Shown here: positions 8,617 through 18,844 of the stretch, one piece after another
How positions within the stretch are numbered: position 1 is the stretch's first letter
Layout: every line of letters begins with the position of its first letter
Assembly: GCA_030576275.1 (NCBI GenBank)
Contig: JALIBN010000019.1
Span: forward strand, 62,001 to 126,000
DNA length: 64,000 nucleotides
Direction of reading: 5' to 3'
From: Pseudomonadota bacterium
GTDB taxonomy: Bacteria; Pseudomonadota; Gammaproteobacteria; Nitrosococcales; Methylophagaceae
The notes under the pieces: model-generated
Database searches by the model: none
Told to the model about the DNA's origin: nothing
What the model saw: the letters and a program-made list of their open reading frames with translations, nothing else
Translations under genes and position numbers: made by a program

Positions 8617-10026
8617 ATGTCAGTCGAAAATGTGCTTCAAATGATTAAAGATGAGGAAGTTCTGTTTGTAGATTTCCGTTTTACAGATACACGCGGTAAA
8701 GAACAGCATGTTACTTTCCCTGCGCACAGTATTGATGAAGATACCTTTACCGAAGGTAATATGTTTGATGGTTCATCAGTGGCTGGTTGGAAAGGTATTA
8801 ATGAATCAGACATGATTTTGATGCCAGATCCAACGACTGCCGTGCTAGATCCTTTTATGGATGATACAACACTAATTATCAGTTGCGATATTATCGAGCC
8901 AGCGACTATGCAAGGTTATGAACGTGATCCTCGTAGTGTTGCTCATCGTGCTGAAGCGTATATGCAATCAACTGGTCTTGCTGATGCAGCTTATTTTGGC
9001 CCAGAAAATGAATTCTTCATTTTTGATGATATTCGCTGGGGCAGTGATATTTCAGGTTCATTCTATAAAATTGATTCTGATGAGTCTTCTTGGAATACTG
9101 AAAAAGTCTATCCTGATGGTAACAAAGGGCATCGCCCAGGCGTTAAAGGTGGATATTTCCCTGTGCCTCCTGTTGATTCATTACAAGATATTCGTAGCGC
9201 GATGTGTTTAACACTTGAAGAAATGGGTCAAGTAACTGAAGTACATCACCATGAAGTAGCGACTGCTGGTCAATGTGAAATCGGTGTTAAATTCAATACT
9301 TTGGTTAAAAAAGCTGATGAAGTTCAACAGCTTAAATATGTTATCCATAACGTTTCACATGCCTACGGTAAAACGGCTACCTTTATGCCTAAGCCTTTAG
9401 TCGGTGATAACGGCAGTGGTATGCACGTTCACATGTCTTTATTTAAGGGCGGTGAAAACTTGTTTTCGGGTAATAAATATGGTGGTTTATCAGAAACAGC
9501 ACTATTTTACATCGGTGGTGTAATCAAACATGCGAAAGCATTAAATGCATTTACTAACGCAAGTACAAACAGCTACAAACGTTTAGTACCTGGTTTTGAA
9601 GCGCCTATCATGTTGGCATATTCTGCACGTAACCGTAGCGCATCAATTCGAATCCCTTTTGTTAATAACCCAAAAGGTCGTCGTATCGAAGTTCGATTCC
9701 CTGATTCAACCGCTAATCCTTACTTGTCATTCGCGGCCTTATTAATGGCTGGTCTTGATGGTATTAAAAACAAGATCCACCCTGGTGATGCAATGGATAA
9801 AGATTTGTATGACTTACCTGCTGAAGAAGCGGCGCAAATCCCACAAGTTTGTTACGGCTTAGATCAAGCATTAGATGCATTGAATGAAGATCGCGCGTTC
9901 TTAACGGAAGGTGGTGTGTTCACTGATGACATGATAAACGCTTATATTGAACTGAAAATGGGCGAAGTAACACGTCTTCGTATGGAAACTCATCCTGCTG
10001 AGTTTGATATGTACTACAGCTGTTAA
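8617..10026 (+). CDS. glnA: Glutamine synthetase type I
   Basis: A 469-residue GSI, the main ammonia-assimilating enzyme, forming dodecamers in the cytoplasm. Visible family motifs are [16 protein letters not shown], the FGPENEFF metal-binding segment, [10 protein letters not shown], the NRSASIRIP substrate loop, and the adenylylation loop with its tyrosine ([11 protein letters not shown]), so activity is probably controlled by GlnE adenylylation. A clear GGAG ribosome site precedes the ATG. The gene is followed by a strong terminator, then by a DUF4124 gene and ntrBC, the usual gammaproteobacterial arrangement. I found no NtrC dyad or sigma-54 promoter in the 150 bases upstream, in contrast to glnN. 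Confidence 0.98.
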   Translation: MSVENVLQMIKDEEVLFVDFRFTDTRGKEQHVTFPAHSIDEDTFTEGNMFDGSSVAGWKGINESDMILMPDPTTAVLDPFMDDTTLIISCDIIEPATMQGYERDPRSVAHRAEAYMQSTGLADAAYFGPENEFFIFDDIRWGSDISGSFYKIDSDESSWNTEKVYPDGNKGHRPGVKGGYFPVPPVDSLQDIRSAMCLTLEEMGQVTEVHHHEVATAGQCEIGVKFNTLVKKADEVQQLKYVIHNVSHAYGKTATFMPKPLVGDNGSGMHVHMSLFKGGENLFSGNKYGGLSETALFYIGGVIKHAKALNAFTNASTNSYKRLVPGFEAPIMLAYSARNRSASIRIPFVNNPKGRRIEVRFPDSTANPYLSFAALLMAGLDGIKNKIHPGDAMDKDLYDLPAEEAAQIPQVCYGLDQALDALNEDRAFLTEGGVFTDDMINAYIELKMGEVTRLRMETHPAEFDMYYSC

Positions 10027-10055
10027 TTTCATAGCTGAATTAAATTGCAATAAGA

Positions 10056-10097
10056 AAACGCCCCCGCCTTTATAAATTGAGACGGGGGCGTTTTTTT
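10056..10097 (+). terminator. Intrinsic terminator of glnA
   Basis: AACGCCCCCG pairs with CGGGGGCGTT across a loop of about 15 bases and is followed by an uninterrupted T-run. Confidence 0.9.
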
Positions 10098-10143
10098 ATG
10101 GCTGATTGTTGCAGTTATGATGTCGTAGGGATATGATTATATT

Positions 10144-10659
10144 ATGAAATATTATACTTTATTGTTCTTACTTATTGGCCTCGTAGCGCAAGCTGAGGTA
10201 TATCGTTCGGTCGATAGGCAAGGTAATGTTATCTTTTCTGATACATCGACGGATAATGCAGAAAAAATAGAACTCCAGGAGTCGTATACATACACGCTTC
10301 CAGTAATTGTTGATCTAGCAGATGATGAGCCCTCTCTACCACTAATTGAAATAGCTGTACCGGATTACTCGCTAGTCATTACGTCACCGAGCCAAAATGA
10401 AACTATTCGTGAAAATGCAGGAAATATCACTATCAATAGCTCGATTACGCCATCAGTTAATACTGATAGAGGTGATAAATTAATATTTACACTCGATGGT
10501 CAGTTAAATAGTGTCGCCCAAGATGCGACTAGTTACACCTTTACTAATGTTGATCGTGGTAGTCATATCGCCGTTGTTTCTGTAGTTGATAAAACGGGTA
10601 AGGTCATTAAATCAAGTAAATCCATATTATTCCATCTTCTCCGAGCTGTTGCACGCTAA
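10144..10659 (+). CDS. DUF4124-domain periplasmic protein
   Basis: The product is 171 residues with an N-terminal signal peptide (MKYYTLLFLLIGLVAQAE). The DUF4124 core follows at once (VYRSVDRQGNVIFSDT), and the second half (about residues 75-165) looks like an Ig-like beta domain (SPSQNETIRENAGNITINSS...). The function of DUF4124 proteins is unknown; a gene of this type commonly lies between glnA and ntrB in gammaproteobacteria. It is probably exported to the periplasm. It is separated from ntrB by about 220 bases that include an NtrC-type site. Confidence 0.8.
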   Translation: MKYYTLLFLLIGLVAQAEVYRSVDRQGNVIFSDTSTDNAEKIELQESYTYTLPVIVDLADDEPSLPLIEIAVPDYSLVITSPSQNETIRENAGNITINSSITPSVNTDRGDKLIFTLDGQLNSVAQDATSYTFTNVDRGSHIAVVSVVDKTGKVIKSSKSILFHLLRAVAR

Positions 10660-10679
10660 CAAGCTTATGATAATATTCA

Positions 10680-10696
10680 TGCACCGATATAGTGCG
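10680..10696. promoter_or_regulatory. NtrC-type binding site upstream of ntrBC
   Basis: TGCACCGATATAGTGCG contains the dyad GCAC-N7-GTGC. It lies about 190 bases upstream of ntrB, where NtrC autoregulation is known in enterics. No sigma-54 promoter with correct GG-N10-GC spacing was found beside it, so repression of a sigma-70 promoter is more likely than activation. Confidence 0.55.
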
Positions 10697-10882
10697 CCCA
10701 ATCGGTTTTGACCGGTTGCATCTCAATTAAACTCACTTTATTAAATGCAAAATGCACTGTTATTTTAATATTAAAGTCAATGTTTTCAATTGGATGGGTT
10801 GTTAGGTAATGTCCGTTTTACAAACTTGGATCATTACTTGCTCTATTGAATACATGATTTATACTTTGAATGTATTTAGACG

Positions 10883-11938
10883 ATGACAGCTTTATTATCT
10901 TACCAAGATATTATTGAAAATCTCACCACTGCAATAGTCGTGATGGACCATTCTCTACGTGTCAATAAACTCAATTCAGCAGCAGAAATAATGTTTGGTA
11001 TGAGCCAACGTCAGGCTGAAGATATACCTATCCATGCCTTGTTATTAGGTGAGGGTGATTTACTCAATAGTTTGGAACGTGTTCAAAAAACTGGCCAGCA
11101 ATTAATTGAACGTGAAGTTAAATTATATATTCCTAGTGCTGGCGATATAGTTGTTGATTGTGCGATTAAATTGGTAGAAACAGAGGGTGCTGAGCACCCG
11201 TTTATTTTGTTAGAGTTGGCGCAGTTGGATTTTCAGCAACGAATTAGTCGCGATGAGAGCTTACATACACAACAGCAAGTATTGCGAGGCCTTGCTCATG
11301 AGATAAAAAATCCCCTAGGCGGTTTGAGAGGAGCGGCGCAATTATTAGAGCGTCAGCTAGTTTCAGCAGAATTAAAAGAATATACCGCGATTATTATCAG
11401 TGAGGCGGATCGTCTACAAAATTTGATGACTAAAATGTTGGGATCACACCAGCTGACAGAACAAGCTTCAGTCAATATCCATGAAGTTTTGCAACGAGTG
11501 AGACAACTCGTGTTTGCTGAGGTCGATTATCGACTTGTCTTCAAAGGTGATTATGATCCAAGTATTCCTGATTTATTTGTTGATTTTGATCAATTAGTTC
11601 AGATCTTTCTCAATATTGTACAAAACGCAGTACAGGCATTGCATGGCACAGGAAAAATTGTGCTTAGAACAAGAGCGGTTCGAAATATCAGTATTGATCA
11701 GAAACGCTATCGTTTAGGCGTTTGCATTGATATTGAAGATGATGGACCAGGTATTCCAAAATTGTTACAAGAAAGTATGTTTTTCCCGCTAGTAACTGGA
11801 CGAGCAGAAGGTACAGGCTTAGGACTCTATCTAGTGCAGAACTTGGTGCAACGTAACAATGGAATGATTTTATGCAACAGTCAGCCTGGCCGCACAGTAT
11901 TTTCTGTTATTTTCCCACTGGAGCGAGCAAGTGAGTAA
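10883..11938 (+). CDS. ntrB: Nitrogen regulation sensor kinase NtrB
   Basis: A 351-residue soluble histidine kinase that phosphorylates or dephosphorylates NtrC under control of PII. An N-terminal PAS domain (about residues 5-110) is followed by the H-box (LRGLAHEIKNPLGGLRGAAQLLER) and an HATPase domain with the N box (IVQNAVQALH), the G1 box (DIEDDGPGIP) and the G2 box (GTGLGLYLV). No membrane segments are present, as expected for NtrB. The 3' end overlaps ntrC by 8 bases. No convincing ribosome site precedes the ATG. Confidence 0.97.
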   Translation: MTALLSYQDIIENLTTAIVVMDHSLRVNKLNSAAEIMFGMSQRQAEDIPIHALLLGEGDLLNSLERVQKTGQQLIEREVKLYIPSAGDIVVDCAIKLVETEGAEHPFILLELAQLDFQQRISRDESLHTQQQVLRGLAHEIKNPLGGLRGAAQLLERQLVSAELKEYTAIIISEADRLQNLMTKMLGSHQLTEQASVNIHEVLQRVRQLVFAEVDYRLVFKGDYDPSIPDLFVDFDQLVQIFLNIVQNAVQALHGTGKIVLRTRAVRNISIDQKRYRLGVCIDIEDDGPGIPKLLQESMFFPLVTGRAEGTGLGLYLVQNLVQRNNGMILCNSQPGRTVFSVIFPLERASE

Positions 11939-13325
11939 AAAATCAAATGTTTGGGTGGTGGATGATGACCGCTCGATACGATGGGTGTTACAAAAAGCTT
12001 TAGAGTCAGTGGCGATTAATGTCCGAGTGTTTGAAAATGCTGCTGATGTACTGAATGAATTGAAAAATGACACACCAGATGTATTAGTCAGTGATATTCG
12101 CATGCCGGGTATGGATGGTTTGCAATTACTAGACGATATTAAACAAAATATTCCTGAATTACCTGTGATTATTATGACGGCTTATTCAGATCTAGATAGT
12201 GCTGTATCGGTCTATGAGGGGGGGGCATTTGAGTACTTGCCTAAACCTTTCGATGTTGATGAAGCCGTTGATTTGGTGCAACGGGCGATTGTTCATCATC
12301 ATGAACAACTACAACAGACTACCGAAAAACCAATTTTTCTAGCAACGGAAATTATTGGAGAAGCACCTGCGATGCAAGAGGTTTTCAGATCAATAGGTCG
12401 TTTGGCGCGTTCAAATATTAACGTCTTAATTAATGGTGAGTCGGGGACCGGAAAGGAACTTGTCGCCAATGCACTGCATAAACATAGCCCGCGAAGAAAT
12501 GCGCCATTTATAGCCCTGAATATGGCTGCGATTCCGAAAGAATTAATGGAGTCTGAATTATTTGGTCATGAAAAAGGCGCGTTTACGGGTGCTCATGCAT
12601 TACGTAAAGGTAGATTTGAGCAAGCTGATGGTGGCACATTATTTTTAGATGAAATTGGCGATATGCCAATAGACTTACAAACACGGCTTTTAAGAGTCTT
12701 ATCAGATGGTGAGTTTTTTCGAGTAGGTGGTCATAATGTTGTTAGGGCGGATGTTAGAATTGTCGCTGCTACCCATCAGAATCTTGAACAGCGTGTTGAG
12801 CAAGGCGAATTTAGGGAAGATTTATTTCATCGTTTGAATGTAATTCGGATACAAATTCCCGCTTTAAGAGAGCGAAGAGAAGATGTGCCCGCACTTGCAA
12901 ATTACTTTTTGAGTAAAGCGGCTTCTGAATTGGTCGTTTCTGCTAAAACATTATCTCCAGAGGTTGAAAGCTATCTGAGTCAGTTAGCATGGCCGGGTAA
13001 TGTTAGACAGTTAGAGAATACGTGTCGCTGGTTGACCGTTATGTCTCCTGCCAAGGTAGTACAAGTCGATGACTTACCCAGTGAGTTAATGAATGAAGTA
13101 TCGGTAGATCAGATTGGCACGGGAAATTGGCAGTTATTATTCAAACAATGGGCGGCGACTAAAGCGTTAACTGGGCAAGAAGGGGCTTTAGCCGACATAG
13201 TCCCCTTAGTTGAGCAGCTATTAATGGAAGTGGCCTTAGAGAAAACAATAGGTAAGCGACAAGATGCAGCAAAGTTATTAGGCTGGGGTAGGAACACCCT
13301 AACAAGGAAGTTAAAAGATAGTTAA
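11931..13325 (+). CDS. ntrC: Nitrogen regulation response regulator NtrC
   Basis: A 464-residue sigma-54-dependent activator starting at GTG. Domains in order are a receiver with the phospho-acceptor Asp in VSDIRMPG; an AAA+ domain with Walker A GESGTGKE (about residue 169), the sigma-54-contacting GAFTGA loop (about residue 216) and Walker B GGTLFLDEIGD; and a C-terminal Fis-type helix-turn-helix ending in KLLGWGRNTLTRKLKDS. It is translationally coupled to ntrB. Likely targets in this window are the NtrC-type sites upstream of glnN (5615-5651) and ntrB (10680-10696). Confidence 0.98.
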   Translation: MSKKSNVWVVDDDRSIRWVLQKALESVAINVRVFENAADVLNELKNDTPDVLVSDIRMPGMDGLQLLDDIKQNIPELPVIIMTAYSDLDSAVSVYEGGAFEYLPKPFDVDEAVDLVQRAIVHHHEQLQQTTEKPIFLATEIIGEAPAMQEVFRSIGRLARSNINVLINGESGTGKELVANALHKHSPRRNAPFIALNMAAIPKELMESELFGHEKGAFTGAHALRKGRFEQADGGTLFLDEIGDMPIDLQTRLLRVLSDGEFFRVGGHNVVRADVRIVAATHQNLEQRVEQGEFREDLFHRLNVIRIQIPALRERREDVPALANYFLSKAASELVVSAKTLSPEVESYLSQLAWPGNVRQLENTCRWLTVMSPAKVVQVDDLPSELMNEVSVDQIGTGNWQLLFKQWAATKALTGQEGALADIVPLVEQLLMEVALEKTIGKRQDAAKLLGWGRNTLTRKLKDS

Positions 13326-13333
13326 TAATATGC

Positions 13334-13362
13334 TTGCAAGATAAATTAAATGGCCGTATAAT
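13334..13362 (+). promoter_or_regulatory. Sigma-70 promoter of the initiator tRNA / rimP operon
   Basis: TTGCAA (13334-13339) and a perfect TATAAT (13357-13362) are separated by 17 bases, and the tRNA begins 17 bases after the -10. Confidence 0.8.
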
Positions 13363-13378
13363 TCATTGCTTAATCAGG

Positions 13379-13455
<77 letters not shown>

Positions 13456-13467
13456 GTAATATTACAT

Positions 13468-13496
13468 AACCCCTATAATGGGGTTTTTGTTTTTTT
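13468..13496 (+). terminator. First tandem terminator after tRNA-fMet
   Basis: AACCCC pairs with GGGGTT around the loop TATAAT and is followed by a long T-rich tract. Confidence 0.8.
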
Positions 13497-13510
13497 GGAG
13501 ATATGAAATC

Positions 13511-13532
13511 GGGCCTTTGGCCCTTTTTTTTT
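13511..13532 (+). terminator. Second tandem terminator / attenuator before rimP
   Basis: GGGCC-TTT-GGCCC is followed directly by nine T residues and ends only 7 bases before the rimP ATG. Reaching rimP-nusA-infB from the tRNA promoter requires read-through of two hairpins. Tandem terminators at this place are also described in E. coli. Confidence 0.75.
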
Positions 13533-13538
13533 ACGCGT

Positions 13539-13985
13539 ATGGCAATTAGTGATCAAATAGAACTGTTAGTTGAGGCGCCAATCGAATCGCTTGGCTATGA
13601 ACTTGTGGGCGTTGAATATATAAAGAATGGCATCAATACGGTCTTGCGTCTCTATATAGATGCTGAACAAGGTATAGGCATAGAAGATTGTGAGCGAGTG
13701 AGTCATCAGGTGAGCGGTATATTGGAAGTTGAAGATCCAATTAGTTCTGCCTATGCCCTTGAGGTTTCATCTCCAGGCTTTGATAGACCCTTGTTTAAAG
13801 AGCGAGATTTTGTGCGTTTTACTGGCAACACAGTTAAAATAGCAATGAAATTACCAATACAAGGCCGTAGAAATTTCAGAGGAATATTGCAGGGATTTAG
13901 TGATGGCGATATTTTGGTTGAAGTGGATGGCGAAATCTATGAACTACCTTTAACTAAACTATCTAAGGCAAAAATTGTTGCTTAA
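13539..13985 (+). CDS. rimP: Ribosome maturation factor RimP
   Basis: A 148-residue protein needed for 30S subunit maturation. The start at 13539 gives an N-terminus (MAISDQIELLVEAPIESLGYELVGVEY) that lines up with E. coli RimP. An upstream in-frame ATG at 13503 has a GGAG only two bases away and would put a terminator hairpin inside the coding sequence. The conserved YALEVSSPGFDRPLF motif is present. There is no clear ribosome site before 13539, so translation initiation may be weak. It opens the rimP-nusA-infB-rbfA-truB operon. Confidence 0.95.
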   Translation: MAISDQIELLVEAPIESLGYELVGVEYIKNGINTVLRLYIDAEQGIGIEDCERVSHQVSGILEVEDPISSAYALEVSSPGFDRPLFKERDFVRFTGNTVKIAMKLPIQGRRNFRGILQGFSDGDILVEVDGEIYELPLTKLSKAKIVA

Positions 13986-14059
13986 AAAGCATATTACTAT
14001 CGGTTGATATGAAAAGTTTAAGTTGGGTTTAAGAAGTGGGGAATTCCACTGGGGGCATA

Positions 14060-15574
14060 ATGAATAATAAAGAAATTTTACTGGTTGCAGATGCTGTTTC
14101 TAATGAAAAAGGCGTTCCTAAAGAAGTCATTTTTCAGGCAATAGAAGCCGCTTTAGCAATGGCAACACGCAAAGCAAGTGATAATGACCTTGATGCCCGT
14201 GTTGTGATTGACCGTGAAACAGGCGATTATGAAACTTTCCGTCAATGGAAAGTCGTTAATGATGACGATGATGAATTCGAATCACCTGACCTCCAAATTA
14301 AATTAACCTATGCATTACTGAAAAAGCCAGGCATTGAACTTGGCGATTACATCATGGAGCCGATGGAATCAGTGGCATTTGGTAGAATCGCAGCGCAAAC
14401 AGCGAAGCAAGTTATTGTGCAAAAAGTACGTGAAGCAGAGCGTGCTCAAGTCGTAGAACAATACCAAGAGAAACTAGGTCAAATGATTCTGGGAACTGTG
14501 AAGCGTGTTGAGCGTGGTAGCGTGATCTTAGATTTGGGTGGCAACGCTGAGGCATTTATTGCTCGTGAAGATATGATTCCACGTGAAAATTTTCGTACTG
14601 GTGACCGAGTTCGCGCTTATTTAAAAGAAATTAAAGCTGAAGGTCGCGGTCCACAGTTAGTTGTTAGTCGCATCGCGCCTGAATTATTAATTGAATTGTT
14701 TAAATTAGAAGTGCCTGAAATTGGTGATGGCATGATCGAGGTCAAAGGCGCTGCACGTGATCCTGGGTTAAGAGCCAAAATTGCTGTAGTGGCTACCGAA
14801 TCCCGCATTGACCCTATAGGGGCTTGTGTCGGTATGCGTGGGTCACGTGTACAAGTTGTCACTAATGAATTAGGTGGTGAGCGTGTTGATATTATCTTGT
14901 GGGATGAAGATCCTGCACGATTTGCTATTAATGCCATGGCTCCTGCGGAAGCATTATCCATTGTTGTCGATGAAGACGCACATAGTATGGATATTGCCGT
15001 GGCAGACGATCAACTATCACAAGCGATTGGCCGTGGAGGTCAAAATGTTCGACTTGCTAGCCAATTAACTGGTTGGGTATTGAATGTTATGTCAGCTGCT
15101 GATGCCGATCAAAAAGCAGAATCTGAAACAACTGAGCAAGTTGAATTGTTTATGAAAGACCTAGACGTTGATGAAGACGTTGCATTGATTCTTGCTCAGG
15201 AAGGCTTCTCTAGTTTAGAAGAAATTGCCTATGTACCAGAACAAGAAATGCTAGAAATTGATGAGTTTGATGCTGATATCGTAGCTGAGTTACGATCACG
15301 TGCTCGTGACGTGTTACTGACTAGAGCGATTGCTAGCGAAGAAAAATTAGAATCTGCAGAGCCTGCCCAAGATTTACTTGATATGGAAGGCATGACTAAA
15401 GACTTGGCAATAACACTTGCGAGTAGAGGTGTTATCACACTGGATGATTTAGCGGATCAATCTGTTGATGAATTAGCAGAGATTGATGGCATTGATGCAG
15501 AACAAGCCGCCGTACTAATCATGAAAGCAAGAGAATCATGGTTTGCCGATGAACAAATAGATGCGGGAGAATAA
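14060..15574 (+). CDS. nusA: Transcription termination/antitermination factor NusA
   Basis: A 504-residue protein binding RNA polymerase and nascent RNA. The start at 14060 ([20 protein letters not shown]) matches family N-termini and has a GGGG ribosome site; an in-frame ATG at 14036 would add eight residues. Domains in order are the N-terminal RNAP-binding domain, S1 (about residues 135-200, [22 protein letters not shown]), two KH domains ([12 protein letters not shown] and [13 protein letters not shown]) and two C-terminal acidic repeats. In E. coli NusA controls read-through of this operon's leader terminators, and the two hairpins at 13468-13532 are candidates here. Confidence 0.98.
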   Translation: MNNKEILLVADAVSNEKGVPKEVIFQAIEAALAMATRKASDNDLDARVVIDRETGDYETFRQWKVVNDDDDEFESPDLQIKLTYALLKKPGIELGDYIMEPMESVAFGRIAAQTAKQVIVQKVREAERAQVVEQYQEKLGQMILGTVKRVERGSVILDLGGNAEAFIAREDMIPRENFRTGDRVRAYLKEIKAEGRGPQLVVSRIAPELLIELFKLEVPEIGDGMIEVKGAARDPGLRAKIAVVATESRIDPIGACVGMRGSRVQVVTNELGGERVDIILWDEDPARFAINAMAPAEALSIVVDEDAHSMDIAVADDQLSQAIGRGGQNVRLASQLTGWVLNVMSAADADQKAESETTEQVELFMKDLDVDEDVALILAQEGFSSLEEIAYVPEQEMLEIDEFDADIVAELRSRARDVLLTRAIASEEKLESAEPAQDLLDMEGMTKDLAITLASRGVITLDDLADQSVDELAEIDGIDAEQAAVLIMKARESWFADEQIDAGE

Positions 15575-15576
15575 CC

Positions 15577-18447
15577 ATGAGTGATATGAAGGTTAAAGAT
15601 CTAGCAGGTACCATAGGTATCAGCGAAGCACGATTAATTGAACAGTTAAACGAAGCAGGTATTAAAGTATCTAATGCCGATGATTCGATTACGGAAGATC
15701 AAAAACAATCGTTATTAAGTTTCTTACAACAACGGCACGGTAAGGATGGTCAAGCCAGCGGAGCTACGGAGCCAAGAAAAATAACGCTGAAACGTAAATC
15801 TGTCAGTGAAATAAAAGTCGGTGGCGCAGCCCGAAATGGTGGAAAAAGCGTTAGCGTAGAAGTACGTAAAAAACGGACCTATGTGAAATTGTCTCCAGCA
15901 GAAGAGGCTGAAGCCGCAGCAGAATTGATTCGCCAAAAAGAAGCAGAAGAACAAGCTATCAAGGATGCTGAAAAAGCTGAGCAACTTAAGCAGGATGAAG
16001 CTAAACTTAAGCAAGAAGCAGATGAAGCGCTGAAAGAAAAGCAAGAGTCAGATATTGCTGAACGTGAAGCGGCGGCTATTAGTGCTGCCGTAGAAGCTGA
16101 AAAGCAAGCTGATGAAGAAGCGCGTCTTGCCGCTGAAGAAGAAAAACAAGCGTTAGCTGAGGAAGCAAAATTGAAAAAAGAGGCACAGGTTGTAAATAAA
16201 CCTGAAGTCGAAAGCAATAAAGTTAAAGCCAAAGCTAAGCCAGTAGCACCCGCTTTAACAGCATCACAAATTGCTCATAAAAAACTTGAAGAGGCAGATG
16301 CTAAACGTCGTGCTGCTAACTTAGCACGTGTTGAAGCAGAGCATGCTCTTATTGCTAGAAAGCAAGCAAGAATTGAAGACGCTCTATTAGAAAAAGAGCA
16401 AGCGGTAGCTAAAGTTGCTGCAGAATTAGTTGCAAAAGAGCAAAAAGCAGCTCGTGCAAAAGCTAAAGCAGAAGAAAAACCTCAGGAAACTAAAGCCGAT
16501 CCAGCGTCTAAAGATGCAGCAGGTCGTAAAGGCGGTCGTTATACTAAAGGTGTAACAACAGAACGTAAAGAGTTACATGTTTCTGATGGCAAAGGTCGAC
16601 GCAAGAAGAAGAAAGGTGCTCAAGCCTTCCAACAAAAATCAACGCTAATGGAAGGTTCTGATGAGCATGGTTTCTCTATGCCAACAGTGCCAACAGTGCA
16701 TGAAGTCGATGTACCTGAAACAATTAGTGTGTCTGACTTAGCTCTACGCATGCATGTAAAAGCTGCAGAAGTCATTAAGGCATTGATGGGCTTAGGTACG
16801 ATGGCAACTATCAACCAGGTCCTAGATCAAGATACAGCGGTTATTCTAGTTGAAGAAATGGGACATGTTGCTAAGCCCGTTCAAGATAATGAAGTTGAAT
16901 TAGCACTAATGGGTGCTGAAGTAGGCATGGGTGAAGCTGAAGTTCGCGCACCTGTTGTTACCGTGATGGGTCATGTTGACCATGGTAAAACATCATTATT
17001 AGATTATATTCGTCGTACGAAAGTGACCACAGGTGAAGCCGGTGGGATCACGCAACACATCGGTGCTTATAAAGTTGATACTAGTCGTGGTCAAATCACA
17101 TTTCTAGATACACCGGGTCATGCTGCTTTTACTGAAATGCGTCTACGTGGTGCTCAGGTAACTGATGTCGTGGTGATTGTAGTTGCTGCTGATGATGGTG
17201 TGATGCCGCAAACGATTGAAGCAGTAAAACATGCTAAATCAGCCAATTCACTATTGATTGTTGCTGTGAATAAAATGGATAAGCCAGATGCTAATCCAGA
17301 TCGTGTAAAACAAGAATTAGCGAATCATGACGTGCTGCCAGAAGATTGGGGCGGCGATGTTCCGTTTATTCCAGTATCAGCACTAACTGGTGATGGTATT
17401 GAAAACTTATTAGATGCTATTTCACTCCAAGCTGAAATGCTAGAGTTGAAAGCGCCAGTTATTGGTCCTGCTTCAGGTGTCGTTATCGAGGCGAGACTAG
17501 ACAAAGGTCGCGGTACTATTGCTACTATATTGGTACAAAAAGGTACTTTGAAGAAAGGTGATATCGTCATCGTTGGTCAAGAATATGGTCGTGTTCGTGC
17601 CATGTTTAATGAGCAAGGTGAAGCGATGGCTTCTGCTGGCCCTTCTACACCTGTGGAACTATTAGGTTTATCTGGTACGCCTGCATCGGGTGATGAAATG
17701 CAAGTTGCTCCTGATGAACGCAAAGCACGTGAAGTAGCGACATATCGTAAAACGAAAGCGCGTGAGTTGAAAATGGCTCAACAACAATCTGCTAAGTTGG
17801 ACAATATGTTCAATGAAATGGAATCGGGCGATGTTAAAACATTGAACGTTGTTGTTAAAGCGGACGTACATGGTAGTGCCGAAGCGGTTAGCCAAGGCTT
17901 GCTTAAATTATCTACTGATTTAGTTCGGGTAAATATTGTTTCTTCAGGTGTAGGTGGTATTAACGAAACTGATGCACAATTAGCCGCCGCATCAAATGCC
18001 ATTTTGATTGGTTTTAATGTTCGTGCTGATAATACTGCTCGAAAAGTGATTGCTGAGAAAGGCTTAGATGTTCAATATTTCAGTATCATTTACGACTTAC
18101 TTGATCTAGTAACACAAGCCATGACAGGCATGCTTGAACCGGTTTATAAAGATGAAATTATAGGTTTGGCACGTGTTGATGATGTCTTCAGCTCGCCTAA
18201 GTTTGGTGATATCGCGGGTTGTTTGGTTACTGAAGGTACTATCAGACTATCAAGCCCAATTCGTGTACTACGTAATCATGTTGTTATTTACGAAGGTGAA
18301 CTTGAGTCTTTACGTCGCTTTAAAGATGATGTTAAAGAAGTTCAATCTGGTGTTGAATGTGGTATTGGTGTTAAAAACTATAAAGACGTTCAACCAGGTG
18401 ACCAAATCGAAGTATTTGAACGTACTCTAGTGAAAGCTAAATTATAA
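15577..18447 (+). CDS. infB: Translation initiation factor IF-2
   Basis: A 956-residue GTPase delivering fMet-tRNA to the 30S subunit; its substrate tRNA is encoded at the head of the same operon. The N-terminal IF2_N domain (about residues 1-50) is followed by a long, highly charged Ala/Glu/Lys-rich segment (about 110-340). Then come a second IF2_N region and the G domain with [16 protein letters not shown] and NKMDKPDAN, and domains II-IV at the C-terminus. It starts two bases after nusA and overlaps rbfA by one base (TAATG). Confidence 0.98.
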   Translation: MSDMKVKDLAGTIGISEARLIEQLNEAGIKVSNADDSITEDQKQSLLSFLQQRHGKDGQASGATEPRKITLKRKSVSEIKVGGAARNGGKSVSVEVRKKRTYVKLSPAEEAEAAAELIRQKEAEEQAIKDAEKAEQLKQDEAKLKQEADEALKEKQESDIAEREAAAISAAVEAEKQADEEARLAAEEEKQALAEEAKLKKEAQVVNKPEVESNKVKAKAKPVAPALTASQIAHKKLEEADAKRRAANLARVEAEHALIARKQARIEDALLEKEQAVAKVAAELVAKEQKAARAKAKAEEKPQETKADPASKDAAGRKGGRYTKGVTTERKELHVSDGKGRRKKKKGAQAFQQKSTLMEGSDEHGFSMPTVPTVHEVDVPETISVSDLALRMHVKAAEVIKALMGLGTMATINQVLDQDTAVILVEEMGHVAKPVQDNEVELALMGAEVGMGEAEVRAPVVTVMGHVDHGKTSLLDYIRRTKVTTGEAGGITQHIGAYKVDTSRGQITFLDTPGHAAFTEMRLRGAQVTDVVVIVVAADDGVMPQTIEAVKHAKSANSLLIVAVNKMDKPDANPDRVKQELANHDVLPEDWGGDVPFIPVSALTGDGIENLLDAISLQAEMLELKAPVIGPASGVVIEARLDKGRGTIATILVQKGTLKKGDIVIVGQEYGRVRAMFNEQGEAMASAGPSTPVELLGLSGTPASGDEMQVAPDERKAREVATYRKTKARELKMAQQQSAKLDNMFNEMESGDVKTLNVVVKADVHGSAEAVSQGLLKLSTDLVRVNIVSSGVGGINETDAQLAAASNAILIGFNVRADNTARKVIAEKGLDVQYFSIIYDLLDLVTQAMTGMLEPVYKDEIIGLARVDDVFSSPKFGDIAGCLVTEGTIRLSSPIRVLRNHVVIYEGELESLRRFKDDVKEVQSGVECGIGVKNYKDVQPGDQIEVFERTLVKAKL

Positions 18448-18836
18448 TGGCAAGAGAATTTAGTCGTACAAATCGAATTAGCGAAGTCATCATGCGAGAA
18501 TTGGCTCAGATGCTTCAACACGAAATATCTGATCCACGTGTTGGCATGGTGACCGTTTCTCACGTTGATGTTACAGCTGACTTAAAGTATGCCAAAGTCT
18601 ATGTAACACGGTTGGGATCTGTAGAATCTGATGATGATATGGACGAGTGTCTTAAGGGATTAGCTCGCGCGTCTGGATTTTTACGTCGTGGTATTGCTAA
18701 CCGTATTGATTTACGGATTGTGCCTGAATTACGCTTTTTTTATGATAAGTCATTGATTCATGGTTTTCACATGGATCAGTTGATCGCTGAAGCAAATTCC
18801 GATCTTTCTGACGATACTGACACTGAAGATAAATAA
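18447..18836 (+). CDS. rbfA: Ribosome-binding factor A
   Basis: A 129-residue KH-type 30S maturation factor. It has family-typical sequence RTNRISEVIMRELAQMLQHEISDPR and a basic core ending in PELRFFYDKS, followed by an acidic tail. It is translationally coupled to infB through a one-base overlap and is followed by truB after 8 bases. Confidence 0.97.
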   Translation: MAREFSRTNRISEVIMRELAQMLQHEISDPRVGMVTVSHVDVTADLKYAKVYVTRLGSVESDDDMDECLKGLARASGFLRRGIANRIDLRIVPELRFFYDKSLIHGFHMDQLIAEANSDLSDDTDTEDK

Positions 18837-18844
18837 TTAGCACG

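Noticed and set aside
13503-13538. rimP start at 13503
   Set aside because: Its GGAG is only two bases from the ATG, the extension would encode the terminator hairpin and T-run, and family alignment begins at 13539.
15724-16232. Reverse-strand Ser/Ala/Phe-rich frames opposite infB
   Set aside because: They arise from the low-complexity Ala/Glu/Lys-rich region of IF-2 read on the other strand.
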